Part shown: in pieces, positions 27,818-37,014 of the stretch | Numbering within the stretch: position 1 is the first letter of the stretch | How the letters are laid out: every line of letters starts with the position of its first letter | Source: RGIG1934 sp964492545 | GTDB lineage: Bacteria > Bacillota > Clostridia > Lachnospirales > Lachnospiraceae | Direction: 5' to 3' | DNA length: 64,000 bases | Assembly: GCA_964492545.1 (NCBI GenBank) | Contig: CAZBKO010000001.1 | Coordinates: forward strand, 22,517-86,516 | Notes under the pieces: generated by a model | The model's input: only the letters and a program-made list of their open reading frames with translations | What the model was told of the DNA's origin: nothing | Databases searched by the model: none | Position numbers and translations under genes: made by a program

Positions 27818-29896
27818 ATGAAGAAAAAAAGCTTATTTATGGTAATTATTCTGGCGATAATTACTGTAGCAGGGATGAACATGAAGGAAACAGCACAGGC
27901 GGCTGTTGCATACACAGAGGTCACAGTTGTGGGAATGGATGCAAGTGGTAAGACTGATTCTTCGGCGGTACTTCAGGAGTATCTTAATCAGGCTAGAGAT
28001 AATGCGACAGATGCTAAGCAATACAAGATTATTATTCCGGCCGGAAGCTACAGACTTGAGAAAAGCCTCAAAATATATAGCAATACATATTTGTATATGA
28101 AGGGTGTAACCCTTAATAGATGTGGAACGAATATAGGTATGTTCAGAACCGGTAATTCCACAGATAAATTCAGTGGTTACAAGGGATACAGAAATATCAC
28201 ACTTGATGGTGGAACAATAAACGCTAACTGCAATGTTTCAGAATACGCGAAGAACAATGCAAGTATATTTAGAGCAGCTCATGCACAAAATATTACAATC
28301 AAAAATGTAACAATGAAGAATGGAATGAATCTTCACTATTTAGAGGTGGCAGGAGTTGATGGATTAACAGTTTCAAACTGTAAAATTTCAGGCCTTGAAA
28401 GCACAAACACTAAGAATACAAAAAATAATGAGATAGAGGCTATACAGTTAGATATTCTTCACACTGCTGACAGAATGGATAATTTCTACAATTATGATGA
28501 CACACCAATGAAAAATGTTACCATAACAGGATGTACTTTTAGCAACTTGCAAAAAGGTGTCGGAGGACATTCAATGGTAATCGGAAGCTACTTTGAAAAT
28601 ATAAAGGTAACAAATAATAAATTCACCAATCTTACAAAGGCTGCAATTGCATTTGAAAATTACAGAAATTGTGAAATTAGTGGAAATACTATCACTAACT
28701 GTGGAATGGGTATTGATATTAAGTCAATGCACAGCGTTGAAGGACTTGGCGTAGGCGAATCTAAGGTGTATATGCCAAACGGAGCAAAGACACCGGTTAT
28801 CAATTCAGATGCCAAAATGGTTATTAAGAATAATGTGATCAATGTTATTCCGACAAAGTATGTTCCAACACCATTTGCAATAAAATTATTTGGCGAGATA
28901 GTGGATACATCAACAGCAAAGTACGCAAAGATTCTTTCGGGAAATTACTATATTAAAAATGTAACAATTCAGGGAAATAAGATTACCACAAAAGGCATAG
29001 GTATCAAGCTTCAGGATGCTAAAAGCTGTAAAATAATTGGAAATACAATTAATTATAATGGCGGAGCAGCAGACACAACAAAGTACAATATTTGTGCATA
29101 TGACGGCTCAACATATCTTACAATAAGCAATAATGTAATTACAAATGCACCAAAGCATGGTATATATCTCTTAAATGGGTGCAATAATGCAACTATAACA
29201 GGCAATAAAATATCGAATGTTCAGATGATGGGAATCAATCTCTACAACTGTAAATCAGGAAATAAAATCGAAAAAAACACAATAAAAAATGTTGGTAAAG
29301 ACGGAATTATGTGTGAGAAGAGCAGTGGAAGTATTAAGAATAATTATGTATCCACGACCTCTAGAAATGGTATTACAGTAGTACACGGAACAGTTGCAAC
29401 AATAAGCAGCAACAGGATATATAATGTGGCTCATCGTGGTATTATGGTTGATGAGCAGGCGAGAGCGACCGTTTATAATAACAATGTAAAAAAATGCGGT
29501 CTTTACGGAGTAGATGTTGTGTCTTATAATCTGACAACATCAATTAAAGCAAACACAATATCAAATTGTGGCAAATGCTGTATTCATGTATCAGGTAGTA
29601 ATTCCTTAAGCATCAAATCATTTTCAGCACCAAAGATTACAAGACGTATAGTTAAGAAGAAATCAATAACAATTAAGTATACTTCAAAAGATAAAGCCAC
29701 AAAGTACATAATTTACAGACAAACAGGAAATGGAAGCTTTAAGAAAATAGCTACAACAAGTAAGACAACATATGTGGATAAAAAAGTAAAGAAGAATAAG
29801 ACCTATTCATACAAGGTTGTGGCATACTCTAAGAAGGGCAAAGTAACAGTATATAGCGCATACAGCAAGGCTTCTAAGAAGGTAAAAGCTAAATAG
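27818..29896 (+). CDS. Secreted right-handed beta-helix protein with C-terminal FN3-like domain
   Basis: A 692-residue protein with a signal peptide (MKKKSLFMVIILAIITVAG, cleavage likely after AQAA). Residues about 30-600 are a parallel beta-helix: many imperfect NNVITNAPKHGIYLLNG-type turns with NxI/GNxI spacing, as in pectate-lyase-like and C5-epimerase-like enzymes. The last 85 residues are a lysine-rich FN3-like domain (KYIIYRQTGNGSFKKI), similar in style to those of the DltD-like protein. It may trim or modify an extracellular polysaccharide, but no catalytic residues can be assigned. Start ATG 27818 was chosen for the signal peptide. Confidence 0.75.
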   Translation: MKKKSLFMVIILAIITVAGMNMKETAQAAVAYTEVTVVGMDASGKTDSSAVLQEYLNQARDNATDAKQYKIIIPAGSYRLEKSLKIYSNTYLYMKGVTLNRCGTNIGMFRTGNSTDKFSGYKGYRNITLDGGTINANCNVSEYAKNNASIFRAAHAQNITIKNVTMKNGMNLHYLEVAGVDGLTVSNCKISGLESTNTKNTKNNEIEAIQLDILHTADRMDNFYNYDDTPMKNVTITGCTFSNLQKGVGGHSMVIGSYFENIKVTNNKFTNLTKAAIAFENYRNCEISGNTITNCGMGIDIKSMHSVEGLGVGESKVYMPNGAKTPVINSDAKMVIKNNVINVIPTKYVPTPFAIKLFGEIVDTSTAKYAKILSGNYYIKNVTIQGNKITTKGIGIKLQDAKSCKIIGNTINYNGGAADTTKYNICAYDGSTYLTISNNVITNAPKHGIYLLNGCNNATITGNKISNVQMMGINLYNCKSGNKIEKNTIKNVGKDGIMCEKSSGSIKNNYVSTTSRNGITVVHGTVATISSNRIYNVAHRGIMVDEQARATVYNNNVKKCGLYGVDVVSYNLTTSIKANTISNCGKCCIHVSGSNSLSIKSFSAPKITRRIVKKKSITIKYTSKDKATKYIIYRQTGNGSFKKIATTSKTTYVDKKVKKNKTYSYKVVAYSKKGKVTVYSAYSKASKKVKAK

Positions 29897-29897
29897 C

Positions 29898-29926
29898 TTT
29901 ACAACATATTGAACTTGTGATATTAT
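29898..29926 (+). promoter_or_regulatory. Promoter of the polysaccharide export operon
   Basis: TTTACA (29898-29903), 17 bases, TATTAT (29921-29926), 54 bases before the permease start. It lies directly after the beta-helix gene stop. Confidence 0.6.
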
Positions 29927-29980
29927 GACAAAAGTATCCTGAAATGGAAAAACATTTGTAGAATTGGAGAAAGAAATAGA

Positions 29981-30757
29981 ATGAGACAAGCAATTAGTAA
30001 TTTTCTTAAGTATAGATTTTTGCTTAAGGAACTTGTAAGAAAAGGTGTTAAGCTTAAGTACAGACGTTCATATTTGGGAATAATCTGGACATTGTTAGAG
30101 CCGTTGCTTACTATGATAGTATTGACAGTTGTGTTCGGAACCTTATTTGGAAATACAGATAGGACATTTCCAGTATATATATTAACAGGTAGATTATTAT
30201 TTACATTTTTTGCACAGGCAACAACAGGTGCACTCAAGGCAATACAGAACAACTCAGCTATGATTAAGAAGGTATATGTACCTAAGTACTTATACCCATT
30301 GGCAAACGTTTTATTTAATTTTGTTATATTCCTTTTATCATTAATAGTACTTGTAGTAGTATCATTGGTATTGGGAGTTCACCCAACATGGCGTATAATT
30401 ATGGCAATTATTCCATTGACAACTTTACTTTTATTCTCGTTTGGAGTTGGTATGATATTATCAACAGTTGGTGTATACTTTAGGGATATGGAGTATTTAT
30501 GGAGTGTTGCAACTATGTTATTTATGTACTCTTGTGCAATTTTCTATTACCCTGAAAGAATTTTGAACAGTAGATTTGCATGGATACTTAAATACAATCC
30601 ATTATATAGAATAATTGAGAATTTCAGAAGCACTGTATTTGGATATACCTTCAGCTACAAGGGTGCTTTATATGCATTCGGGTGCAGTATGATTACTATA
30701 GTGATTGGACTTATTATATTCAAGAAGAAGCAGGATAATTTTATCCTTCATATATAG
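29981..30757 (+). CDS. ABC-2 type polysaccharide exporter permease (Wzm/TagG-like)
   Basis: A 258-residue membrane protein with six hydrophobic segments. The N-terminal LVRKGVKLKYRRSYLGIIWTLLEPL is characteristic of Wzm/TagG/RfbA permeases, and VGVYFRDMEYLWSVATMLFMY is the conserved cytoplasmic loop region. It exports a lipid-linked polysaccharide or teichoic acid. The ATPase follows after 13 bases. The neighbouring rhamnose genes suggest a rhamnan-type substrate. Ribosome site GGAGAAAG is before the ATG. Confidence 0.92.
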   Translation: MRQAISNFLKYRFLLKELVRKGVKLKYRRSYLGIIWTLLEPLLTMIVLTVVFGTLFGNTDRTFPVYILTGRLLFTFFAQATTGALKAIQNNSAMIKKVYVPKYLYPLANVLFNFVIFLLSLIVLVVVSLVLGVHPTWRIIMAIIPLTTLLLFSFGVGMILSTVGVYFRDMEYLWSVATMLFMYSCAIFYYPERILNSRFAWILKYNPLYRIIENFRSTVFGYTFSYKGALYAFGCSMITIVIGLIIFKKKQDNFILHI

Positions 30758-30770
30758 AATGGAGAGAATC

Positions 30771-31508
30771 ATGGGAAAAGAAGTATTACGTGTTGATAAT
30801 GTAAGCATGAGATTTAACCTCAGCAAGGAAAAAATAGATTCTATTAAGGAATATGTTATAAAGTTTATTAAAGGACAGGTAAAGTATCAGGAGTTCTGGG
30901 CACTTAAGAATGTAAGCTTTACGTTGGAAAAGGGCGATAGAATGGGAGTACTTGGACTTAATGGAGCTGGAAAAAGTACACTTCTTAAGGTTATTGCCGG
31001 TGTGTACAAGCCATCAGCGGGAACTGTCACTAGAGATGGAGTTTTAGCACCACTTCTTGAGCTTGGTGCAGGTTTTGACAGCCAGTATACAGGTGCAGAG
31101 AACATTTACTTATATGGAGCAGTGCTTGGATATTCTAAGAAATTCATAGATGAGAAGTTTGATGAGATAGTTGAATTTTCAGGACTTGGCGAATTCATTG
31201 ATGTTCCAATCAAGAATTATTCATCAGGTATGAGAGCCAGACTTGGATTCTCGATAGTAAGTCTTGTATCTCCTGACATACTTATTCTTGACGAGGTTCT
31301 TGCTGTTGGAGATGCCAAGTTCAGAAAGAAAAGCGAAGCTAAGGTTATGAGTATGTTTGATGCAGGAACAACAGTTTTGTTTGTATCACATTCACTTGCT
31401 CAGGTTAAAAGACTTTGCAATAAGGCAATGATTCTTGAACATGGAGAAATTAAGGCAATCGGAGATATTGATGAGATATCTGAAATGTACGAGAATATGA
31501 TTGAATAG
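30771..31508 (+). CDS. ABC transporter ATP-binding protein (Wzt/TagH-like)
   Basis: A 245-residue ATPase. Walker A is GLNGAGKSTLL, the signature NYSSGMRARLGFSI, Walker B DILILDEVLAVGD and the H-loop FVSHS. The YSSGMRARLGF signature is typical of the polysaccharide/teichoic acid exporter subfamily. It lacks the extra C-terminal carbohydrate-binding domain of long Wzt proteins. An upstream open frame to 30705 is ignored, since GGAGAGAATC sits right before ATG 30771. Forms the exporter with the preceding permease. Confidence 0.93.
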   Translation: MGKEVLRVDNVSMRFNLSKEKIDSIKEYVIKFIKGQVKYQEFWALKNVSFTLEKGDRMGVLGLNGAGKSTLLKVIAGVYKPSAGTVTRDGVLAPLLELGAGFDSQYTGAENIYLYGAVLGYSKKFIDEKFDEIVEFSGLGEFIDVPIKNYSSGMRARLGFSIVSLVSPDILILDEVLAVGDAKFRKKSEAKVMSMFDAGTTVLFVSHSLAQVKRLCNKAMILEHGEIKAIGDIDEISEMYENMIE

Positions 31509-31516
31509 GCGGTTTT

Positions 31517-33073
31517 ATGGATAATAGCATTTTGGGCTTATGCATTGTAAGAAATGCAGATGATAAAAATGAAGAATATGTTCAGTATATAATTAGTGAG
31601 TTACAGAAGGTTTGTCAGAGAGTCGAGCTTGTAGATGAAAATGTTACATATGAGCAGGCTCTCGCCAATACAAGCATGGACGAAATGGATTATGTTATAA
31701 TAACTGATGCGGATGCATTTGGTCCTGTAACTTCATTGAATAATATAGTTGAAAAATGTAAGAGGGAGGCTATAAAGTGCTATAGCATTCCTCATTTTGT
31801 GATGTTAAAAAAAGGTGAGACCTTAAAGCTTTCAGAAAATGAATACGAACTTTATAATATTTATGAGGACATAGCGTACAATAATCATATATTTATACCC
31901 AAGGCAGCATTTACAAACGAAAAGAAGAACGTGCTGAAATATAACAGTGGTGGTGATCTTAGAAAATGTATGGATTTTGTTTCAGCTAACCTAAGATACG
32001 ATACAGATATGATTTATAGATATCTTGTTAAGCATTATAATTTAAATGATATCAAGGACAGCCTTAATCTTAATTATGTTTTGGCGGAAAACTATGAGCC
32101 GGCTGTTCATTCAGAAAAAAAAGTGGCGGCTGTCTCACATATGTATTATGAAGATTTGTTTGAGTATGATTTAAGATATCTGAGAAATCTTCCTGATAAT
32201 GCAGATTTGTTTCTTACAACCGATTCAGCAGAGAAAAAGATGGCTTTGGAGAAAATGTTCAAGCCTGTATTTGGAGACAGAGTTTCGGTTATAATAGTAG
32301 AAAAACGTGGAAGAGAGTTGTCAGCTCTTCTCATAAGCTGTAAGGATATTCCTAAAAATTACGACTATTTTTGTTTTATACACGATAAAAAGTCATCTCA
32401 GGTAGGGTTGGCAACAGTTGGTGCATCATTTAGAGATCTTTTGTGGGAAAATATGCTTTTTAACAAGAACTATGTGGAGCATATACTTAATACATTTGAT
32501 GCAAATCCTTGGATTGGAATGCTAATTCCACCTAATGTGAGTCACGGAACATATTTTGGAACAAGTGCAGATTACTGGACAATATGTTATAATCAGGTAA
32601 TGAGAATAGCATCTAGACTAAATCTGACTGCAGATATCGATAGAGAGAAGCCACCAATTGCAATCGGCTCAGTATTCTGGTGCAAATCTGATGCAATAAA
32701 GCCTTTGATGGAAGAGGAATGGCAGTATGATGACTTTCCAAAGGAACCACTTCCGGATGATGGAAGCTTTAGTCATGCTCTTGAACGTGTATTTCCGTAT
32801 GTTGCGCAGTCTCAGGGATATTTATCCGCTATCGTGATGACAACTGAATATGCACAGACAGAAATATCTGATTACAGATATATGATGACGGGAACAATCA
32901 AATCAATGATTGGGTTACCAATCGTGAAAATGACGGATTTCCATGAATTTTCGTCGACAACTCATGAAGTTACCAGATTAATTAATGAAGGTGAGTTCGA
33001 TGTTGGACTTAAGAGAACCATTAAGAATTTTATTAATAAACACACACCACTGAATATAGGAGGTAGAAAATAA
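31517..33073 (+). CDS. Rhamnan synthesis protein F-like (RgpF family)
   Basis: A 518-residue protein. The middle and C-terminal part carries the RgpF pattern: VSHMYYEDLFEYDLRYLRNL, DYFCFIHDKKSSQ, FRDLLWENMLF, PWIGMLIPPNVSHGTYFG and VFWCKSDAIKPL. The first 190 residues (ILGLCIVRNADDKNEEYVQY) are a divergent extra domain not recognised. RgpF proteins act in rhamnose polymer assembly in streptococci. The gene sits eight bases after the exporter ATPase and three before rmlD, consistent with a rhamnose polymer operon. Confidence 0.85.
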   Translation: MDNSILGLCIVRNADDKNEEYVQYIISELQKVCQRVELVDENVTYEQALANTSMDEMDYVIITDADAFGPVTSLNNIVEKCKREAIKCYSIPHFVMLKKGETLKLSENEYELYNIYEDIAYNNHIFIPKAAFTNEKKNVLKYNSGGDLRKCMDFVSANLRYDTDMIYRYLVKHYNLNDIKDSLNLNYVLAENYEPAVHSEKKVAAVSHMYYEDLFEYDLRYLRNLPDNADLFLTTDSAEKKMALEKMFKPVFGDRVSVIIVEKRGRELSALLISCKDIPKNYDYFCFIHDKKSSQVGLATVGASFRDLLWENMLFNKNYVEHILNTFDANPWIGMLIPPNVSHGTYFGTSADYWTICYNQVMRIASRLNLTADIDREKPPIAIGSVFWCKSDAIKPLMEEEWQYDDFPKEPLPDDGSFSHALERVFPYVAQSQGYLSAIVMTTEYAQTEISDYRYMMTGTIKSMIGLPIVKMTDFHEFSSTTHEVTRLINEGEFDVGLKRTIKNFINKHTPLNIGGRK

Positions 33074-33075
33074 AT

Positions 33076-33939
33076 ATGAAAAAGTTACTTATCACAGGAT
33101 GTAATGGTCAGTTGGGCAGGGAAATCAATAAAAAATATGCTGGAAGAGATGACATAGAGCTTGTTAATACAGACGTTGCAGAGCTTGACATTACAAATAT
33201 CGATGAAGTTATTAAAATGATGGAAGAGGTTAAGCCATATGCAATTATTAACTGTGCAGCTCATACAGCAGTAGATAAATGCGAAGTTGATGGAGATAAT
33301 GCATATAAGATTAATGCAATTGGACCTAGAAATTTAAGCATAGCAGCTACAAAGGTTGGCGCAAAGATGGTTCATGTATCGACAGATTATGTATTTGGCG
33401 GTGACGGAACACAGCCATACGTTGAATTTGACCAGACAAATCCACAGGGGATGTATGGTAAGACTAAGCTTGCAGGAGAGAAATTCGTAGAGCAGTTTGC
33501 AGATAAATTCTTTATAATAAGAACCGCATGGCTGTATGGAGATGGAAAGAATTTTGTTAAGACAATGCTTAGAATAGCAGAGAATAACGATACAGTTAAG
33601 GTTGTTGACGACCAGGTTGGTTCTCCAACAAGCACAGCAGTTCTTGCAGACATAATTGACGAACTTGTATGGACAGATAATTATGGATTATTTCATGGTA
33701 CCTGCGAAGGTGTATGCAGCTGGGCTGATTTTGCAGAGAAAATATTTAGACTTGCTGGCAAGGATACAAAGGTTATTCATGTATCATCAGAAGAGTATGC
33801 GGCTATGTACCCTGATTCAGCAAAGAGACCTGCGTATTCAGTTCTTGACAATTATATGCTGAAGCTTACAACAAATCATATGGCAGCTGATTGGAAGGAT
33901 GCCATTAAAGTATATATGAAAGATTTATTAGATGCATAA
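33076..33939 (+). CDS. rmlD: dTDP-4-dehydrorhamnose reductase
   Basis: A 287-residue short-chain dehydrogenase-like reductase. It has the NAD(P)-binding LLITGCNGQLGREI, INCAAHTAVDKCE, VHVSTDYVFGG, the YGKTKLAGE catalytic Tyr-Lys, and DQVGSPTSTAVLAD. It carries out the last step of dTDP-L-rhamnose synthesis. GGAGG overlaps the end of the RgpF gene. In many genomes rmlD follows rmlC; here it comes first. Confidence 0.95.
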   Translation: MKKLLITGCNGQLGREINKKYAGRDDIELVNTDVAELDITNIDEVIKMMEEVKPYAIINCAAHTAVDKCEVDGDNAYKINAIGPRNLSIAATKVGAKMVHVSTDYVFGGDGTQPYVEFDQTNPQGMYGKTKLAGEKFVEQFADKFFIIRTAWLYGDGKNFVKTMLRIAENNDTVKVVDDQVGSPTSTAVLADIIDELVWTDNYGLFHGTCEGVCSWADFAEKIFRLAGKDTKVIHVSSEEYAAMYPDSAKRPAYSVLDNYMLKLTTNHMAADWKDAIKVYMKDLLDA

Positions 33940-33946
33940 AAAACAT

Positions 33947-33976
33947 TTGACATTATATGATACTTTGATTTATGAT
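33947..33976 (+). promoter_or_regulatory. Promoter of rmlB
   Basis: TTGACA (33947-33952), 18 bases, TATGAT (33971-33976), 39 bases before the rmlB start. The consensus -35 suggests rmlB can be transcribed apart from rmlD. Confidence 0.65.
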
Positions 33977-34015
33977 ACTTTTATATAATAACATATTCAA
34001 TTTTTGGAGGTAATA

Positions 34016-35092
34016 ATGAGAACTTATTTAGTAACAGGTGGAGCCGGTTTTATCGGATCTAACTACATTCATTACATGTTTAAGAAATATAACAATGAGA
34101 TTAGAATAATTAACGTAGACTCACTCACATATGCAGGTAATCTTGAGAATCTTAAGGAAGTTGAAGACAGAGATAATTACATATTTGTTAAGGCTGATAT
34201 ATGTGACAAGGATGCAATTGCAAGAGTTTTTGCAGAAAATGATATTGACCGCGTAGTTCACTTTGCAGCAGAGAGTCACGTTGACAGAAGTATTAAGAAC
34301 CCGGAAGTATTTGTTAAGACTAACGTTCTTGGTACAGCCGTAATGCTTAATTGCGCTAAGAATGCATGGGAATTACCAGATGGTACATTTAAGGAGGACA
34401 AGAAGTTCCTTCATGTTTCTACTGATGAAGTATATGGTTCCCTTGAAGATGGTGACACATATTTCTATGAGACAACACCGATTGATCCTCATAGCCCATA
34501 TTCAGCAAGTAAGGCTTCTTCAGATATGTTAGTTAAGGCTTATATTGATACTTATCATTTCCCAGCTAACATCACTAACTGCAGTAACAATTATGGACCA
34601 TTCCAGTTTCCGGAAAAGCTTATTCCACTCATTATCAATAATGCTCTTCAGGGCAAGAAGCTCCCAGTATACGGAGATGGTAAGAATGTAAGAGACTGGT
34701 TATATGTTGAAGACCATGCTAAGGCAATTGATATGGTTCAGGAACAGGGAAGAATCGGCGAGAGATACAATATTGGTGGACATAATGAGAAGCAGAATAT
34801 CGAGATAATCAATATAATTATTGAGACACTTCAGGAAATGCTTCCAGATAATGATCCAAGAAAAGCACTTGTAAGTACTGACCTTATTACTTATGTAGAA
34901 GATAGAAAAGGTCATGACAGAAGATACGCCATTGCTCCTGACAAGATTAAGGAAGAAATCGGTTGGTATCCTGAGACAATGTTCAAGGATGGAATCAAGC
35001 TTACAATCAAGTGGTTCTTTGAAAATGAAGATTGGATGAAGAATGTTACAAGTGGAGATTATCAGAAATATTATGCAGAGATGTATAAATAA
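34016..35092 (+). CDS. rmlB: dTDP-glucose 4,6-dehydratase
   Basis: A 358-residue extended SDR enzyme and the second step of dTDP-L-rhamnose synthesis. Motifs are YLVTGGAGFIGSNYI (NAD), HFAAESHVDRSI, VSTDEVYGSLED, YSASKASSDMLV (catalytic Tyr-x3-Lys) and NCSNNYGPFQFPEKLIPL. The C-terminal DRKGHDRRYAI is typical. Start ATG 34016 follows GGAGGTAATA; an earlier in-frame GTG-like start at 34004 is rejected. Confidence 0.96.
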   Translation: MRTYLVTGGAGFIGSNYIHYMFKKYNNEIRIINVDSLTYAGNLENLKEVEDRDNYIFVKADICDKDAIARVFAENDIDRVVHFAAESHVDRSIKNPEVFVKTNVLGTAVMLNCAKNAWELPDGTFKEDKKFLHVSTDEVYGSLEDGDTYFYETTPIDPHSPYSASKASSDMLVKAYIDTYHFPANITNCSNNYGPFQFPEKLIPLIINNALQGKKLPVYGDGKNVRDWLYVEDHAKAIDMVQEQGRIGERYNIGGHNEKQNIEIINIIIETLQEMLPDNDPRKALVSTDLITYVEDRKGHDRRYAIAPDKIKEEIGWYPETMFKDGIKLTIKWFFENEDWMKNVTSGDYQKYYAEMYK

Positions 35093-35111
35093 ATTTTATA
35101 GCTTATAATGT

Positions 35112-35143
35112 AATGGGAACATGCCATATGACGTGTTCCCATT
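35112..35143 (+). other. Hairpin between rmlB and rmlA
   Basis: AATGGGAACA (35112-35121) pairs perfectly with TGTTCCCATT (35134-35143), a 10 bp stem with a 12-base loop. There is no U tract after it, so it may be an mRNA-processing or stability element, not a strong terminator. Confidence 0.6.
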
Positions 35144-35191
35144 CAGTATGAATTAAACCATGTGCAGGGAATGTACAGGAATGGAGGACAC

Positions 35192-36061
35192 ATGAAAGGT
35201 ATTATTTTAGCAGGCGGTTCAGGAACACGTCTTTATCCATTAACAAAGGCTGTATCTAAGCAGATTATGCCGGTATATGACAAACCAATGATTTATTACC
35301 CATTATCTACACTTATGTTAGCAGGAATTAACGAAGTTCTTATTATTTCAACACCTAGAGATCTTCCAGTATTCGAGGAACTATTAGGTGATGGAACACA
35401 GCTTGGAATGAAATTTGAATATGCAGTACAGGAAGAGCCAAGAGGACTTGCAGATGCATTTATTATTGGTGAGAAATTTATTGGCAAGGACAGCGTAGCT
35501 CTTGTTCTTGGAGATAATATTTTCTATGGTCAGAGTTTTTCAAAGGTTCTTAAGAATGCCGCTACAAGAGAAAAGGGTGCTACTATTTTTGGATATTATG
35601 TTAAGGATCCAAGAGAATATGGTGTTGTTGAATTCGATGAAAATGGCAAGGCACTTTCAATTGAGGAGAAGCCGGCAGAACCGAAATCAAATTATGCAGT
35701 ACCAGGATTATATTTCTATGATAATGATGTAGTTGAAATAGCTAAAAATGTTAAACCTTCAGCAAGAGGCGAAATTGAAATAACTTCTGTTAATAATGAG
35801 TACCTTAAGAGAGGAACTCTTATGGTTGAGACTCTTGGACGTGGATTTGCGTGGCTTGATACAGGTAATCATGATATGCTTCTTGATGCAGCTGATTTCG
35901 TTGCAGCGTTTCAGAAGAGACAGGGACTGTATATTTCATGTATAGAAGAAATTGCGTACAAGAGAGGCTTCATTAGTAAAGAACAGTTGTTAAAGCTTGC
36001 GGAGCCACTGATGAAGACTGCTTATGGACAGTATTTGGTGGATGTTGCCAATGGGCTGTAA
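35192..36061 (+). CDS. rmlA: Glucose-1-phosphate thymidylyltransferase
   Basis: A 289-residue nucleotidyltransferase and the first step of dTDP-L-rhamnose synthesis. It shows the signature [16 protein letters not shown], the sugar-phosphate region [47 protein letters not shown] and [12 protein letters not shown]. Start ATG 35192 is preceded by GGAGGACAC; the ORF opens at 35162 in sequence that looks like a ribosome-site leader. Length and motifs are standard for RmlA. Confidence 0.96.
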   Translation: MKGIILAGGSGTRLYPLTKAVSKQIMPVYDKPMIYYPLSTLMLAGINEVLIISTPRDLPVFEELLGDGTQLGMKFEYAVQEEPRGLADAFIIGEKFIGKDSVALVLGDNIFYGQSFSKVLKNAATREKGATIFGYYVKDPREYGVVEFDENGKALSIEEKPAEPKSNYAVPGLYFYDNDVVEIAKNVKPSARGEIEITSVNNEYLKRGTLMVETLGRGFAWLDTGNHDMLLDAADFVAAFQKRQGLYISCIEEIAYKRGFISKEQLLKLAEPLMKTAYGQYLVDVANGL

Positions 36062-36095
36062 TTTTACTATGATTTTGTCTTTATTCCTTCATTAA

Positions 36096-36208
36096 TATTT
36101 GCTAAGAATTCTGATGTTCCTGCTCCTGCATGAAATCGCAAAACTCGCATTTCATGCTCAGACAAGCGATTTCTGAGCAGGGCAGGACATCTTGAATTCA
36201 AGCAAATA
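36096..36208 (+). repeat. Long imperfect palindrome (MITE-like or structured element)
   Basis: The outer arms TATTTGCTAAGAATTC...GATGTTCCTGC and GCAGGACATCTTGAATTC...AGCAAATA are inverted copies with a few bulges. Inside are two side hairpins, GCATGAAAT/ATTTCATGC and TCAGA/TCTGA, so the transcript could fold into a three-arm structure. There is no ORF of transposase type within it. It lies between rmlA and rmlC. Confidence 0.7.
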
Positions 36209-36392
36209 TGGAATTCGTCATATAGACAAAATAATTAGTAAAATTACAGTCGGGTGTGTAAGTTACTTTATAGGTAGAGTTATTGTAGTGCTCGTTCAAT
36301 CTCCCAAAGGAGATGCCACTTCTCCTCAACTCGCCAAGAGCATGCCGGTGGTTGGAGTGACTATAACGTATTCAGTGAGAACAGATATTTGA
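36192..36392 (+). other. Doubtful 66-codon open frame, probably a repeat remnant
   Basis: The stretch between the palindrome and rmlC has an open frame from a TTG at 36192, ending SMPVVGVTITYSVRTDI. There is no ribosome site and its start overlaps the palindrome. The GDATSPQLAKSMP section looks like coding sequence, and from memory similar short pieces recur in Clostridia genomes, which would suit a decayed repeat. I do not support it as a gene. Otherwise the interval to 36423 shows only the rmlC ribosome site AAAGGAG. Confidence 0.3.
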
Positions 36393-36423
36393 GAATTAAA
36401 TTTTATTAAAGGAGATTAAAAAA

Positions 36424-36987
36424 ATGGGTAAGATTACAGTTGAGACATGTGATATTGAAGGCTTGAAGGTTATTACTCCTTCAGTTTTTGGAGATGAGAG
36501 AGGCTATTTTATGGAGACTTATAATTTTAATGATTATAAGGCTGCAGGTATTGATATGGAGTTTGTTCAGGATAATCAGTCTAGTTCTAAGAAGGGTGTT
36601 CTTCGTGGACTTCATTTTCAGATTAATTTTCCACAGGATAAATTAGTTAGAGTTGTTAGTGGAGAGGTTTTTGATGTTGCTGTTGATTTACGAGAGGGTT
36701 CAAAGACTTTTGGTCAGTGGTATGGAGTTCTTTTATCAGCAGAGAATAAGAAGCAGTTTTTTATTCCAAAGAATTTTGCTCATGGATTTGTAGTTTTATC
36801 TGATTCAGCAGAGTTTGCATATAAGTGCACAGATTTTTATCATCCAAATGATGAGGGTGGTCTTGCTTGGAATGATCCTGATATAGGTGTTGAATGGCCA
36901 ATACCTGAGAATATGGAGCTTACTATTTCTGATAAGGATCAGAAATGGAGTGGAATCAAGGAATTTGTAGCTAACAAAAATAAATAG
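36424..36987 (+). CDS. rmlC: dTDP-4-dehydrorhamnose 3,5-epimerase
   Basis: A 187-residue cupin enzyme and the third step of dTDP-L-rhamnose synthesis. Motifs: GDERGYFMETYN, QDNQSSSKKGVLRGLHFQ (catalytic His), DKLVRVVSGEVFDVAVDLR, FIPKNFAHGFVVLSD and YKCTDFYHPNDEGG. Codon use is unusual for the region: T-ending codons dominate (GTT, TTT, ATT, GAT) and C-ending codons are rare. With a palindromic element just upstream and the structured element just downstream, separate acquisition is possible (inference). Ribosome site AAAGGAGATT. Confidence 0.95.
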   Translation: MGKITVETCDIEGLKVITPSVFGDERGYFMETYNFNDYKAAGIDMEFVQDNQSSSKKGVLRGLHFQINFPQDKLVRVVSGEVFDVAVDLREGSKTFGQWYGVLLSAENKKQFFIPKNFAHGFVVLSDSAEFAYKCTDFYHPNDEGGLAWNDPDIGVEWPIPENMELTISDKDQKWSGIKEFVANKNK

Positions 36988-37014
36988 TCCGCTCGATAGC
37001 GTCCATTACACATA

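Noticed and set aside
30705..30770. Longer N-terminus for the exporter ATPase
   Set aside because: It overlaps the permease end in another frame and the ABC domain starts after ATG 30771, which has its own ribosome site.
35112..35143. Strong terminator between rmlB and rmlA
   Set aside because: The stem is perfect but no run of T follows.
36192..36392. 66-codon open frame between rmlA and rmlC
   Set aside because: No ribosome site, TTG start inside the palindrome; kept only as a doubtful repeat remnant.
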